A DNA stretch of 48,147 nt. Origin: Gemmata sp. GTDB taxonomy: Bacteria; Planctomycetota; Planctomycetia; Gemmatales; Gemmataceae. The notes under the pieces are model-generated. The model ran no database searches. It was not told the origin of the DNA and saw nothing but the letters and a program-made list of their open reading frames with translations. A program made the translations under genes and the position numbers. The number at the start of each line of letters is the position of its first letter. Positions within the stretch are counted from its first letter, which is position 1. Below, one piece after another: positions 1 through 8,669 of this stretch. The stretch lies in NCBI GenBank assembly GCA_025055115.1, contig JANWYJ010000035.1, positions 1-48,147 on the forward strand, read 5' to 3'.

Positions 1-209
1 TGCAGCGTTTGAATCAGGATCAGGATCGGATTCGCAAGAATCTGCGGGACACGCCGCGGGATGCGGAGGTGTATGAGGTGTATTTGAAGAAGTTGTCGGC
101 GCAGGAGAAGGAGATTGACCAGTTGACGGACAAGCAGAAGAGGCTGATGGATGAGGAGTTCCGGGCTCGCAAGAAGTATGAAGACTTCCTCAGCAACATC
201 AGCGACTGA
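1..209 (+). CDS. C-terminal end of a coiled-coil protein, DUF4139-like (5' truncated)
   Basis: The reading frame is open from the left edge (first full codon at base 3) and stops at 207-209, so the true start lies outside the window. The visible ~68 residues are charged and helical, with heptad-like spacing (RIRKNLRDT, VYLKKLSAQEKEIDQL). This resembles the C-terminal helix of DUF4139 proteins, where a similar RIRxNL...YLKKLxxQExEI pattern occurs; that is a memory-based family match, not a search. The role of the family is poorly known. A strong intrinsic terminator follows 62 bases downstream, so this is the last gene of its transcript. A different coiled-coil protein cannot be excluded. Confidence 0.55.
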   Translation, partial: QRLNQDQDRIRKNLRDTPRDAEVYEVYLKKLSAQEKEIDQLTDKQKRLMDEEFRARKKYEDFLSNISD

Positions 210-271
210 GAATCCGTACGACACGCGGTGTCAACAACATCAGCGGTGAAGCCCTGATGTTGCGAAGCAAC

Positions 272-310
272 GAAGGCCGTCAGAGTTTTCTCCGACGGCC
301 TTCATTTTTT
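272..310 (+). terminator. Rho-independent terminator after the first gene
   Basis: A perfect 10-bp stem (GAAGGCCGTC at 272-281 with GACGGCCTTC at 294-303) is extended inward by GAG/CTC pairing around a TTTT loop and followed by ATTTTTT. It ends the plus-strand transcript of the left-edge gene. The stem is symmetric, so it may also act on minus-strand transcription arriving from the cytochrome gene. Confidence 0.9.
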
Positions 311-417
311 CCAGGAGCTAACGTGTGTGGTCGCCGTGAGGATGGGAAGACCAGTTGGCTGCCATGCATTCCTCGGCTCGGGATTTCCGACGCAAGAAGG
401 AATTCCCCCAGTCGTTG

Positions 418-1062
418 TTACTTCAAACTGAGCAGATAATCGACCAATTTATTCAGATCATCATCATTGATTTTGTCTTTGCCAAAGGGGGGCATTTTAC
501 CATCGGGTTTGTGTTTGCGGGGGTCGCGGATTTGTTCGATCAGCCATTCGCGGGTATGTAGGTCTTCCGCGGCGACGTGGGTAAGCTCCGGTCCGAGAGG
601 GGGCAGGGGGGGCGCTGGTATATCCGGAGGGCCGCCCGGAGGGCCACCCGGGGGGCCTTTGGGGGGAAAACCCGGAGGGCCACCGGGGGGGCCACCCGGA
701 GGGCCACCGGGGGGGCCGCCGGGGAAAGTGGGAAGATCGATTTTCGCCACTCCGGTTTCGCCCAGTTTATGGCAACGGTAACAGTTATTGTCGGTGTAGA
801 TTTTCTTACCTGCGTCGAATTCTTTGTCGCCGGGGAGTTTCGCCAAGACTTCTTCGGGATTGACGCTCAGGGGCAAAGTCGGTGGTTGCGGCAGACTTGG
901 CGGCTGGGGTGGACCACCGGGCGGTTGAGGGCCGCCCGGTGGTGGGGGGCCGCCCCCGGGGGCGTTATTAGCCTTTTGGCCGCAACCGATGATGGCGATA
1001 AAACTGAAAACCACGCTCAGACACACAATTACCCGAATGTTGGGCCGCGTGGGTGCAAACAT
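418..1062 (-). CDS. Lipoprotein c-type cytochrome with a Gly/Pro-rich insert
   Basis: The 214-residue protein begins with a lipoprotein signal (hydrophobic residues 10-25, lipobox IIGC with Cys27). One haem-binding motif CYRCH lies at 94-98, and a likely axial methionine sits in DGKMPPFG (Met190), so this is a monohaem cytochrome c anchored outside the cytoplasmic membrane. Residues 36-66 and 114-157 are almost pure Gly/Pro; the second tract separates the haem motif from the methionine and is encoded by a 12-base imperfect DNA repeat (about 620-725). The start at 1062 has an AAGGG Shine-Dalgarno. Planctomycetes carry many small cytochromes of this kind, but the redox partner is unknown. The gene could be transcribed with the DUF413 gene upstream. 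Confidence 0.85.
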   Translation of the reverse strand: MFAPTRPNIRVIVCLSVVFSFIAIIGCGQKANNAPGGGPPPPGGPQPPGGPPQPPSLPQPPTLPLSVNPEEVLAKLPGDKEFDAGKKIYTDNNCYRCHKLGETGVAKIDLPTFPGGPPGGPPGGPPGGPPGFPPKGPPGGPPGGPPDIPAPPLPPLGPELTHVAAEDLHTREWLIEQIRDPRKHKPDGKMPPFGKDKINDDDLNKLVDYLLSLK

Positions 1063-1241
1063 GATACGCCCTTTCCGAGGAGGATGAAAGCGAACAGTGG
1101 ATGGGTCATCACGACGAATGGTTCGTCTTCAGGAAACATTCATATCTCGGCGGGCCGGGGATGTCACGGGAAATTCATCCCCTTGTTGCAAATATTCGGC
1201 GAGCCGGGTACGGTGACTGGTGGTGTGTTGTGGAATTGGTA

Positions 1242-1670
1242 TTACCACCAACAGCGGTCGGCATCGAACTCGATCATGCCATAGTCTTCCGGGGGGGCCG
1301 GCGGTGGCTTTTCTTTCTGCTCGCGTTCGTACTCGCGCCGAGCTTTCAGGCGCAGCCATGCTTTCTCGGCCAACGTGTGGGGTTTTTCTTTTTCTTGATG
1401 AACCCGGATGAACCGTTTTTCTTCGGGTGTCACGGGGTGAGCCTGACCGGTGGCCAGTGCTTCAAACCGGGCACCATGCCGTTGTAACGCTTGCAGTTCC
1501 GCTTCGGAGAAGATCGCAACATCGCAGCCGAAAACAAACGGTTCCGTTGCCTCCGCGGGCTTTTTCCGCCGGGGGGATACCGTTTGCGGTTTCGGGGATG
1601 GCGTTCGCCCATGGTTTTTTTTGGCCTTCGCCACAACAACGACCTCCTCGGCAGCGGGGGGAACGAACAT
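1242..1670 (-). CDS. DUF413 / MaoP-like protein
   Basis: The 142-residue protein has a basic, low-complexity N-terminus (KAKKN, PRRKKP) and a C-terminal half matching the DUF413 family pattern: F(G)CDVAIFSEAELQALQRHG, then PVTPEEKRF, then LAEKAWLRL. The E. coli member YifE/MaoP shows the same order (EAQLLERHG, PVTEEEKLF, TEAERVW); MaoP acts with the maoS site in organising the origin-proximal chromosome. Whether that role holds here is inference. The ATG at 1670 is the first ATG after an in-frame TGA and follows GGCGGAGA. A different frame directly upstream is also protein-like, so the true N-terminus could be disturbed by a frameshift. The protein ends in the aromatic tail CWW. Confidence 0.7.
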   Translation of the reverse strand: MFVPPAAEEVVVVAKAKKNHGRTPSPKPQTVSPRRKKPAEATEPFVFGCDVAIFSEAELQALQRHGARFEALATGQAHPVTPEEKRFIRVHQEKEKPHTLAEKAWLRLKARREYEREQKEKPPPAPPEDYGMIEFDADRCWW

Positions 1671-1807
1671 ACGCCATTCTCCGCCCAGCGAGCGGCGAAG
1701 TCAATTCGCTGATCAGTTTTTGTACAGATGGCCAGCGATAGTTCGCCTCTCGACGCGACTTGGCCAGTGCCGAGGGGATCGATTCCGCGGGTGGGGCCTC
1801 CATGAGC

Positions 1808-1852
1808 GATGGCTCGGTTCTCCCGTGAAGATCGTGTGGGTACCGAGCCATC
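1808..1852. other. Inverted repeat between two minus-strand genes
   Basis: GATGGCTCGGT at 1808-1818 pairs perfectly with ACCGAGCCATC at 1842-1852 across a 23-base loop. It lies just downstream of the stop codon of the giant surface protein gene (minus strand). There is no T-run on the expected side, so it is either a weak terminator or an mRNA-stabilising 3' hairpin. Confidence 0.5.
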
Positions 1853-1880
1853 GGTCGGTATTTTTAGGATGGAATCCGCA

Positions 1881-4800
1881 TCATGCGACTTTGAGCAGGA
1901 TAGCCCCTTCGCCATTGCGGAGGGTGATCGATGTGACAAAGGCCCCTAATGTTCCGTTGCTGTTGACGATCCGGTAGGTTCCGCCGAGCTGGTGGGTGGT
2001 GGCGGTGGTGTTGGCCGTGGTGCCGGTCCCTTGCCCCAGAGTGTAGGAAAGAGGTTTGTAGAGGATCAGAGCGTTTTCATATTCGCGGGCATAGACGCGA
2101 TAGGTGAGGGCGGCATTGGCTGGGTCGTTGCCTGTGGCAAAAACCCGCATTGCGCCCGTGGGAAGCCCGACATTCACCTCCACCGCGGGTGACCAGCGAC
2201 CCGTCCACGACGACGACGGACTGTCGCCACCATAGAACATCAGGAAGGTTCGGTCAGGGTCAGCAAGTAAGTAGTAGTAGGCCAGAGTGGCCATCTGGGT
2301 ACGTCCATCGAAGCGCGACCCACCTTGGGGGCTGCTGTCGAGAACGACATAGGGGCGATTGTCACTATTGAGGCGGCGATTCACAAGTTCCGCAGCATCC
2401 AGAACTTGTGACCAATTGGCTGCCAGCGGTCGCAGCAGAAATTCTTCCAAGACGCCGGCAGAATAGCGGGTGATGGCGTCGGCCGTGGTGGCTCCACCGG
2501 CGGTGTTGGCCAAGACCCACTTCGGTGCAATAGCCCGCGAGACAACGGCCATCAGAGCGCCGGAATCGTCGCTGAAGGTGGCCGTCGGCTCGAGGACATT
2601 CACCCCGGGGAAGGGGACTTTGCCGGTGGCGTTGTCCATGAATAGGCCATCGGCTAACGGATTGGCTTCGAGTAAGCGCACATGATAATCGGCGGCCCAC
2701 CGGCGCACCGCGGAAGCGGACGGATTGGTGACAAAGCGCATCTGTCCGTAATACGGGTAGAATAAGCGCGATTCATAAACGAAGCGGGCATCCATCCCCG
2801 GTTGGCGATTGGCATATTCGGTATCGTTGAGGTAGCCATCGCCATCGACATCGGCTGTATAATCGAAGGCGGGAATGATGCCGCTGGAGCGTCCGTTAGC
2901 GCCCACATAGTCGCGGCCGAGTACCGAGAAGAGTTCAGCGCCCTGAGTGGCGGTTCCTTGGGTGGCGCGGAAACGAACGTAATAGAGCCGCTCGCCGCCG
3001 GAAAGCATCGCGGCCGGTACCCAATCGGCGGGGGGGTCAAAGGTGATGCGACCGGAAGAACGCAGGGCATTGGTGGTGTCTTGGAGAAGGGTCAGCGATT
3101 TCCATTGCGTGGGCAAGCCTTGGGCATCGGTTGCCGTGACATATTCCCAAACCCCCGACCAGCCCGTACTCGCTCCGCGGGTCAGGGTGATGTTCATTTC
3201 GCGGAATTTCTCCAGGTAGCCGATTGCGGTATTCGTTCCTGCGCCACCGAATTGCACAAAGAAGTTCCGACCAGCCCGAGCCGCCGAGGTGACATCCGTG
3301 GGCGTGTTATTCCCGCTCCATTGATAGGTACCCCAGAACCATGTTACCGGTTGCGACGAGGGACTCGATCCCTGAAACGCCGTCGCTTCCGTGACATGAT
3401 AGAAAGCCAATTCTCGTGACACGCCGACGCGATCGGCATAGTTGAGCCAATCGATCAACAACTGCTGGTACAGATTCGAGACATTGCTGTAGATGAGTTG
3501 GGGCGTATTCGGGGCAACCTCATCAATTGTGCCAAGAAACCGCGGATTGGCGACGACCAGGTCGACACTGTTTTTCAACAGGTTTTGCTCGAAGGAATTG
3601 GTTATCGGTGTGCCCGTATACGCAAGCTGGGCGATGCGAATATGGGGGTAATGCCGAGGAATCTCCGGGGTTGGCAACGGGTCCATATTGGGGTTGACGA
3701 CGTTGAGAACCAGCTCTGCGGTGCCGACATTCCCCGCGGCGTCGAAGGCCCGTACTACCAGGTTGTAGCGGCCATTGGCGACGGTGGTACTATCGAAGGT
3801 CCATGTGGCCGGCGCGGCGGCCGAAATAGCGCGGACCACGTTGTTCAAACGGAATTCGATTTTGGTGAAAGCTCCCGTGACCTGGGCTTGGAAGGTTACT
3901 TCCCCGGTCACGTCGCCGTGGCCGGTCAAGCGGCTGATACGGACACGTGGTCCGCTATCGACACCGGCCGGCTGCGCTTCAAAATCATCGATAGTCAAAG
4001 TCCCCGCCACCGCGGCCCGACGACCGATACCAGCATGACCGGGACCCGTAATGCTCGTATCGCGGATTTCGAGAGCAAAATCGGGGCTACTGCTCCAATT
4101 CCCATCGGGGGCAAGCCATTGTTGCGTATCCGGGCGATAGATTTGCAGTCGTAACCGGTCGCCGTCCGCAATCAGCCGGACCCGTGCCCAACGGCCGCTG
4201 AAGTAAGCGTTCGATTTGATGGAGGCTAGGGTGGTTTCCGTTCCTTCAACCACCTTGACTAATTGGGCCTCCAGGCCGCGGGTAATCTGAACCGCGTAAA
4301 ACGTGGGTCTGGATGTGTCCAGATTTGATCCACGAACGAAAATTTGTGCCGGGATCAGACTATCAAGGTAGATGGCCGCCGCGGCGTTGACATCCGCCGG
4401 CAATTTCGTGTCGGCCCACGAGCGCGCGGTCGTATTGGATTGTCCGTGGGAGGCATAACCGTGGGACGGGCTATTGGAGCGCGTGGAGGAAACGCTGAAA
4501 GCCCCGGTGGCCGTGTTCACCCAGCTCATCCATCCCTGAGGGCGTTGACCGGAGTTGGTGGTATCGAAGGATTCGCGGATTGGATCGTAGGAAATCGTTG
4601 GATCGGTCACGGCGGCGAAGTTGTCGAGCGCGACGGCACCGAAGTACAAGGCGTTTCGCCCCACGCCCACATGGCCTGTTCGCGGCGTGAGGGTCGTGGT
4701 GGCCGTGATGGCCGAAGTCGGCGTGGTCTGCCAGGTGCCCGACGCATTGAGGTATTGCCCGGTATCATGCCGGGTCACCTCCACCTGCACTGTGGTACCC

Positions 4801-5291
4801 ACCGGAATGAGGGAAACCCGGACCCAACCGTTCGAAAAGTACGCGGCATTGGGTGAACTGACGCTGCCGAGGACTTTCGCTGTCGTTCCTGTCACTTCCA
4901 GCAATTGCACGCGCAGCCCCCGGGTGACGACAGCCGCCAGATAACTCCGCGTCGCCGGATCACTCAGATCATTGCCGCGCGTGAAGATGAACACGGGAAC
5001 AAGCGAATTGGCGAAGATCGACGCTGCTACGCCGGTATCGCCGGTCACCGCCTCGGGGTGCCAGGTGATTCCGGCTGTGCGGCTTCCGGCTTGGCTGACC
5101 AAGCTGTTGCTATTATTCAGCCCGCTATTGGCCGCAGTGCTGAACACGGTGGTGGTGTCGCTCGACCAGCTGGACCAACCGCGGGGCAGCGTGGGGGGGG
5201 AGAGGTGATCGAAGCTTTCGGTGAATAAGGTGGTGGGGTTTTCGCGAGTTTCGAGAATTTCACAATGCAGGGGGGGGCGCGAATCAGCCAT
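1881..5291 (-). CDS. Giant surface protein: two lectin-like repeats, Ig-like domain, putative glycoside-hydrolase-like domain
   Basis: The 1136-residue protein starts with the planctomycete surface-protein signature LETRENP (13-19) instead of a normal signal peptide. Residues about 24-228 and 239-438 are two homologous beta-rich modules (ESFD...PxGWxSW..., then a VTRGLRVQL/ITRGLEAQL strand, then LDNF/IDDF). Residues about 448-533 form a bacterial Ig-like domain (RISRLTGHGDVTGEVTF ... VVRAFDAAGNVG). Residues about 548-1035 resemble a TIM-barrel putative glycoside hydrolase (IYSNVSNLY, DGLFMDN, WVLANTAGG) interrupted by a calcium-type EF-hand loop DVDGDGYLNDTEY. The C-terminal ~100 residues look like a beta-sandwich. 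The catalytic assignment is tentative. The best GAGGAG lies 12 bases before the ATG, which is a long spacing. Confidence 0.65.
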   Translation of the reverse strand: MADSRPPLHCEILETRENPTTLFTESFDHLSPPTLPRGWSSWSSDTTTVFSTAANSGLNNSNSLVSQAGSRTAGITWHPEAVTGDTGVAASIFANSLVPVFIFTRGNDLSDPATRSYLAAVVTRGLRVQLLEVTGTTAKVLGSVSSPNAAYFSNGWVRVSLIPVGTTVQVEVTRHDTGQYLNASGTWQTTPTSAITATTTLTPRTGHVGVGRNALYFGAVALDNFAAVTDPTISYDPIRESFDTTNSGQRPQGWMSWVNTATGAFSVSSTRSNSPSHGYASHGQSNTTARSWADTKLPADVNAAAAIYLDSLIPAQIFVRGSNLDTSRPTFYAVQITRGLEAQLVKVVEGTETTLASIKSNAYFSGRWARVRLIADGDRLRLQIYRPDTQQWLAPDGNWSSSPDFALEIRDTSITGPGHAGIGRRAAVAGTLTIDDFEAQPAGVDSGPRVRISRLTGHGDVTGEVTFQAQVTGAFTKIEFRLNNVVRAISAAAPATWTFDSTTVANGRYNLVVRAFDAAGNVGTAELVLNVVNPNMDPLPTPEIPRHYPHIRIAQLAYTGTPITNSFEQNLLKNSVDLVVANPRFLGTIDEVAPNTPQLIYSNVSNLYQQLLIDWLNYADRVGVSRELAFYHVTEATAFQGSSPSSQPVTWFWGTYQWSGNNTPTDVTSAARAGRNFFVQFGGAGTNTAIGYLEKFREMNITLTRGASTGWSGVWEYVTATDAQGLPTQWKSLTLLQDTTNALRSSGRITFDPPADWVPAAMLSGGERLYYVRFRATQGTATQGAELFSVLGRDYVGANGRSSGIIPAFDYTADVDGDGYLNDTEYANRQPGMDARFVYESRLFYPYYGQMRFVTNPSASAVRRWAADYHVRLLEANPLADGLFMDNATGKVPFPGVNVLEPTATFSDDSGALMAVVSRAIAPKWVLANTAGGATTADAITRYSAGVLEEFLLRPLAANWSQVLDAAELVNRRLNSDNRPYVVLDSSPQGGSRFDGRTQMATLAYYYLLADPDRTFLMFYGGDSPSSSWTGRWSPAVEVNVGLPTGAMRVFATGNDPANAALTYRVYAREYENALILYKPLSYTLGQGTGTTANTTATTHQLGGTYRIVNSNGTLGAFVTSITLRNGEGAILLKVA

Positions 5292-5556
5292 GGCGCGTGG
5301 TCACTCCTCAATGAGGTCCATCTTCCGCAAATCCGTGCGACGCTCATGCGGCGGTTGAGGCCCACAACGTCGCGTGCGGGGGCTGATCCTTGCCAAGCGG
5401 ATGGGTGTGACAATGTTTCGGCAAGGCGAAGGGATGGAACCGAGGCAATGTGTCGGCTGGGCGCGCTTTGGGTGCCCAGCGTGCCGTTACCGCACAGACG
5501 ACAGGCGCAAAAAGTACAACGCGAAAGGCTTAACAACAGCGGGAGGTATGCGGCGA

Positions 5557-6996
5557 TCAGGGTTCACCCGGTGTGCCATCGTCGCCCACACGAACCACCC
5601 GCACCGTGGGCGAACGACGGCCACCCGCGATGGGATGCCCAGCCAGGACGACAACACGCTCACCGGCTTGGATGGTTCCGGCCCCAAAGGCGTCGCGGAC
5701 GGCGGTATTCATACGGTCGTGCCCCGGTTCGAGGGCCGACATCCGCACTGCGGTAATCCCCCACACAAGTGCTAAGCGTTGTAAAACGGTTTCACTGGGA
5801 GAAACTGCGATAATCCGTGCCCATGGCCGACAACGGGAGGCGAAGCGAGCAGTGCGTCCAGAAAGGGTGGGCGTGATGATCGCAGCGGCATTGATTTCGT
5901 CGGCCAAACTGCAGGCCGATAGAGTGATGGCATCGTCAATTTCGTTGCCGCTGGGGTCGTAGAGGGTGGTGGGCGATCGGCGTTGGAAGCGCATGTGCAT
6001 TTCCGTTTCAACGGCGATACGGTGCATACAGGCGACGGCTTCGACGGGGTAAGAACCAATGGCGGTTTCGCCGGAGAGCATCACGGCATCGGTGCCGTCG
6101 TAAATCGCATTGGCGACGTCGCTGGCCTCGGCGCGTGTGGGGCGGGGATTGGTCCGCATCGAATCGAGCATATCGGTGGCGATAATGACCGGTTTGCCAG
6201 CGGCGCGGGCTTCCGCGATCAGTTGCTTTTGGACTGTCGGGACACGCTCTAAAGGCAGCTCCACGCCTAAATCCCCCCGGGCCACCATGATGGCATTGAA
6301 GGCTGCGACAATCGCTGCCGCACGCCCGACTGCTTCCGGGCGCTCAATTTTTGCCAAGACGGGGGCCGTCAAACCCACGGCCTGACAAGCGTCGCGCACT
6401 TCGTCGGCGGCTTCGGGTCCGCGCACAAACGACACGGCCACCCAGTCGACCCCCGCTTGGGCAGCAATGCGAATCGCCTCGTGATCGCGGGCCGTGAGGG
6501 CGGGCATCGTCAGCGGCGTATCGGGCAGGTTCAGCCCTTTGTTGGGGTGAAGAGTTCCTCCTACCAGCACCCGCGCGGCCAAACGCCCCGGGTGTATCTG
6601 AACCGCTTCCAATTGCAACCGGCCATCGTCCAGGAGCATCCGTTGCCCTGGTCGCACATCGGCCAGCATTTCGGGTTCTGTGAGCACCAAATCCCCCGGT
6701 TCGGTGGGTGTGGCCCCAAGGGAGAAGTACACCATGTCGCCGTGATTGAGAAACCGTAACGCCGGCATTTTCACCCGCATCTTGGGGCCGGGTAAATCCG
6801 CCATGACCGCGACGATTTTGCCCACGCGCTGCGCCGCGGCGCGGAATTGGGCGACGCGGGTCAGATGTTCCTCCGCGGTTCCGTGCGAGAAGTTCACCCG
6901 GGCGACGTCAACACCGGCGCGTAAGGCGGCTTCCAACACCTCGGGGGAATCCGTGGATGGACCCAGTGTCGCCACAATCTTGGTTCGTCGCGTCAC
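5557..6996 (-). CDS. pyk: Pyruvate kinase
   Basis: The 479-residue protein catalyses the last step of glycolysis, phosphoenolpyruvate plus ADP to pyruvate plus ATP. It has the N-terminal RRTKIVATLGP motif, RVNFSHG, the active-site lysine segment VLAKIERPEAV and the phosphate-binding segment MVARGDLGVELPLE, then a C-terminal effector-type domain (residues about 345-479). The GTG at 6996 is chosen because GGAGGAG sits 5 bases upstream and the conserved homology begins at once. A longer in-frame extension to 7182 exists but runs through a duplicated spacer sequence. The gene lies between the surface-protein and superoxide dismutase genes, all on the minus strand, with no obvious operon partner in glycolysis. 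Confidence 0.95.
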   Translation of the reverse strand: MTRRTKIVATLGPSTDSPEVLEAALRAGVDVARVNFSHGTAEEHLTRVAQFRAAAQRVGKIVAVMADLPGPKMRVKMPALRFLNHGDMVYFSLGATPTEPGDLVLTEPEMLADVRPGQRMLLDDGRLQLEAVQIHPGRLAARVLVGGTLHPNKGLNLPDTPLTMPALTARDHEAIRIAAQAGVDWVAVSFVRGPEAADEVRDACQAVGLTAPVLAKIERPEAVGRAAAIVAAFNAIMVARGDLGVELPLERVPTVQKQLIAEARAAGKPVIIATDMLDSMRTNPRPTRAEASDVANAIYDGTDAVMLSGETAIGSYPVEAVACMHRIAVETEMHMRFQRRSPTTLYDPSGNEIDDAITLSACSLADEINAAAIITPTLSGRTARFASRCRPWARIIAVSPSETVLQRLALVWGITAVRMSALEPGHDRMNTAVRDAFGAGTIQAGERVVVLAGHPIAGGRRSPTVRVVRVGDDGTPGEP

Positions 6997-7063
6997 GCGA
7001 ACTCCTCCAGGAGTGGCAGGGGGATGACGCCCAGTGCGGGCAATCGGCCAAACCCAGCCCAAC

Positions 7064-7166
7064 CCCGCCGACCACGCCCTCAGCATGCAGGAAGAGGGCC
7101 GATTCGGCCGACGCGAGTTGCGCTCATGCCAGTACAATCCCGCCGACCACGCCCTCAGCATGCAGG
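7064..7166. repeat. 28-bp direct duplication upstream of pyk
   Basis: Two identical 28-base copies lie at 7064-7091 and 7139-7166 (core CCGACCACGCCCTCAGCATG), 75 bases apart start to start. They sit in the sod-pyk spacer, upstream of the pyk ribosome-binding site, and so may lie in its promoter or leader. The copies being identical implies a recent event or ongoing conversion. Confidence 0.9.
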
Positions 7167-7275
7167 GGTGGTGGTGATACACCCAGACGCATCGGGTGTT
7201 CAGAAATGCCTGCGAGGGCCGAACGGAACCCTGAACCGGCGGCGGTGTTCAGGGTCCACCGACTCCTCCTCGACG

Positions 7276-7899
7276 CTATCGGCCAGCTTTCGCCGCGACA
7301 TACTTCTCCTCAACGGCTTTCCAGTTCACCACATTCCACCACGCGTCGATGTAAGAAGCCCGCAAGTTCTGATACTTCAGGTAGTAGGCGTGTTCCCAGA
7401 CATCGATTCCCAACACCGGGATCAGGCCCTCCATCAGGGGGCTATCCTGATTGGGTCTCTTGATGGCGTCGAGTTTCCCGGTGGTGGGATTGTAAACCAC
7501 CCAGCTCCAGCCGCTGCCGAACTGCGTCAGGCCGTTGTCCTTCACCTTGGCTTTGAAGCTGGCAAAATCCCCGAAAGCCTCCCGGATGGCATCGGCGATT
7601 TGTCCGGTCGGTTCCCCACCGGCGTTGGGGCCCATGATTTCCCAAAACAGCGAATGGTTGTGGTGACCACCGCCGTTATTGATGACCGCTTGGCGGATCG
7701 TCGCCGGGACGTTGTTGATATTGCGCAAAAGGGTGACGATATCGAGGTTGGCCAGGTCTGGAGCCGATTCGAGGGCTTTATTGAGGTTGTCGACGTAGGC
7801 CTTGTGGTGTTTTTGGCTGTGGATTTCCATGGTTCGGGCGTCGATATGGGGTTCCAACGCATCGAACGCATACGGCAGAGCAGGCAAGGTGTGTGGCAT
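7276..7899 (-). CDS. sodA: Superoxide dismutase, Mn-type
   Basis: The 207-residue cytoplasmic enzyme dismutates superoxide. All four metal ligands are present: His27, His82 (GGGHHNHSLFW), Asp166 and His170 (DVWEHAYY). Gly77/Gly78 and Gln151 (NQDSPL) are the residues typical of manganese rather than iron enzymes, although cambialistic use cannot be ruled out by sequence. Length is normal for the Fe/Mn family. No signal peptide is seen. The ATG at 7899 follows CGAGGAG at a proper distance and matches the family N-terminus PHTLPALPY. An in-frame upstream extension is not needed. Confidence 0.96.
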   Translation of the reverse strand: MPHTLPALPYAFDALEPHIDARTMEIHSQKHHKAYVDNLNKALESAPDLANLDIVTLLRNINNVPATIRQAVINNGGGHHNHSLFWEIMGPNAGGEPTGQIADAIREAFGDFASFKAKVKDNGLTQFGSGWSWVVYNPTTGKLDAIKRPNQDSPLMEGLIPVLGIDVWEHAYYLKYQNLRASYIDAWWNVVNWKAVEEKYVAAKAGR

Positions 7900-8479
7900 C
7901 GGAACAACTCCTCGCAGGGGAAAATTCACGCTGGGGACTGGGCGACTGTTGCAGTTCAGTGTATCAATCCGCAAGCGCGACTGCAGGCTCTCGTAACACA
8001 GCCACCCTCACAATCCGGGGGACGCAGCGGACGGATACCAGCCGTGGATCGAATGGTGCCCTCGCGACGCCACAGCCCCCCGACTGGCGCGACAAGCCCA
8101 CACCGGCCATCAACGATCACCAGAGAGTGACCTTAACCCGTAGCGGCTCCCTCGGAACCCGCTGGTGTGAACCCGCCGTGAGCCAAATCGGTCTGGAAAA
8201 GAACCCGACGACCGCGCGGATGGTAGGTCACCGAGCGACCCCAGCAGATGAAGGCGTAGCCCACAGCAGAAGAACATTCGACGACCGCGTGGATGGCCGG
8301 CCACCGAACGACTCTAGAACCGCGGGGCGCGAGGGGGATTTTTCATCGCCTTTTGGGTAGTCTGCGGCAGACGCCACCGAACGACTCCAGAGCCGCACGG
8401 CGCGCGAGCCGCGGGGCGCAAGAGGGATGTTGGGGATGGATTTTGTGGAGGAGGAAGTCCCCCGGGAAGTTACTGCCGC
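7900..8479. other. Long spacer without a gene
   Basis: The 580 bases between sodA and the tRNA promoter hold no reading frame with protein-like composition. The right half contains three diverged copies of one GC-rich sequence, listed separately. sodA promoter elements must lie in its left end, but no clear consensus is visible. Confidence 0.6.
8201..8429. repeat. Three diverged copies of a GC-rich spacer repeat
   Basis: Copies at about 8201-8250, 8272-8340 and 8366-8429 share GACGACCGCG(C/T)GGATGG followed by CACCGA(A/G)CGACTC. The second and third also share a tail GAGCCGCGGGGCGC(A/G)AGAGGG or close to it. Identity is roughly 70-85 percent by eye, so these are older duplications than the perfect ones elsewhere. 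Confidence 0.7.
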
Positions 8480-8485
8480 TATAAT
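8480..8485 (+). promoter_or_regulatory. Consensus -10 element for tRNA-Ser
   Basis: A perfect TATAAT at 8480-8485 lies 24 bases before the tRNA, which places transcription start near 8492. No convincing -35 hexamer is visible 16-18 bases upstream. Confidence 0.6.
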
Positions 8486-8509
8486 AGAGAAGTGCCTTAT
8501 CCCCACGGA

Positions 8510-8596
8510 GGAAGGGTGGCAGAGTGGTCGATTGCACCGGTCTTGAAAACCGGCAACGACGCAAGTCGTTCGAGGGTTCGAATCCCTCCCCTTCCG
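8510..8596 (+). tRNA. tRNA-Ser (anticodon TGA)
   Basis: The 87-base sequence folds as a class II tRNA. Acceptor GGAAGGG (8510-8516) pairs with CCCTTCC (8589-8595) with discriminator G8596. The anticodon stem CCGGT/ACCGG encloses loop CTTGAAA with anticodon TGA at 8544-8546. A long variable arm (CAACGACGCAAGTCGTT) is followed by the T arm GAGGG-TTCGAAT-CCCTC. The long variable arm and discriminator G fit serine. CCA is not encoded. It reads UCA codons (and others by wobble). Confidence 0.97.
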
Positions 8597-8669
8597 CTCT
8601 CATGTCTCGCGAAAACCCCTGTTGGAGCGCAGTCGTCCTCCGGCCCAAGCCCCATCTTCTGTGCTCTTT

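Noticed and set aside
577-1284. Plus-strand frame opposite the cytochrome gene
   Set aside because: It is Arg/Gly-rich because it reads the complement of the Gly-Pro tract; the minus strand has a lipobox and haem motif.
5292-5556. Possible small gene between pyk and the surface protein gene
   Set aside because: No frame in this spacer has a ribosome-binding site or recognisable sequence.
6997-7182. Longer N-terminus for pyruvate kinase
   Set aside because: The extension translates the 28-bp spacer duplication twice (CMLRAWSAGL) and ignores the strong GGAGGAG before the GTG at 6996.
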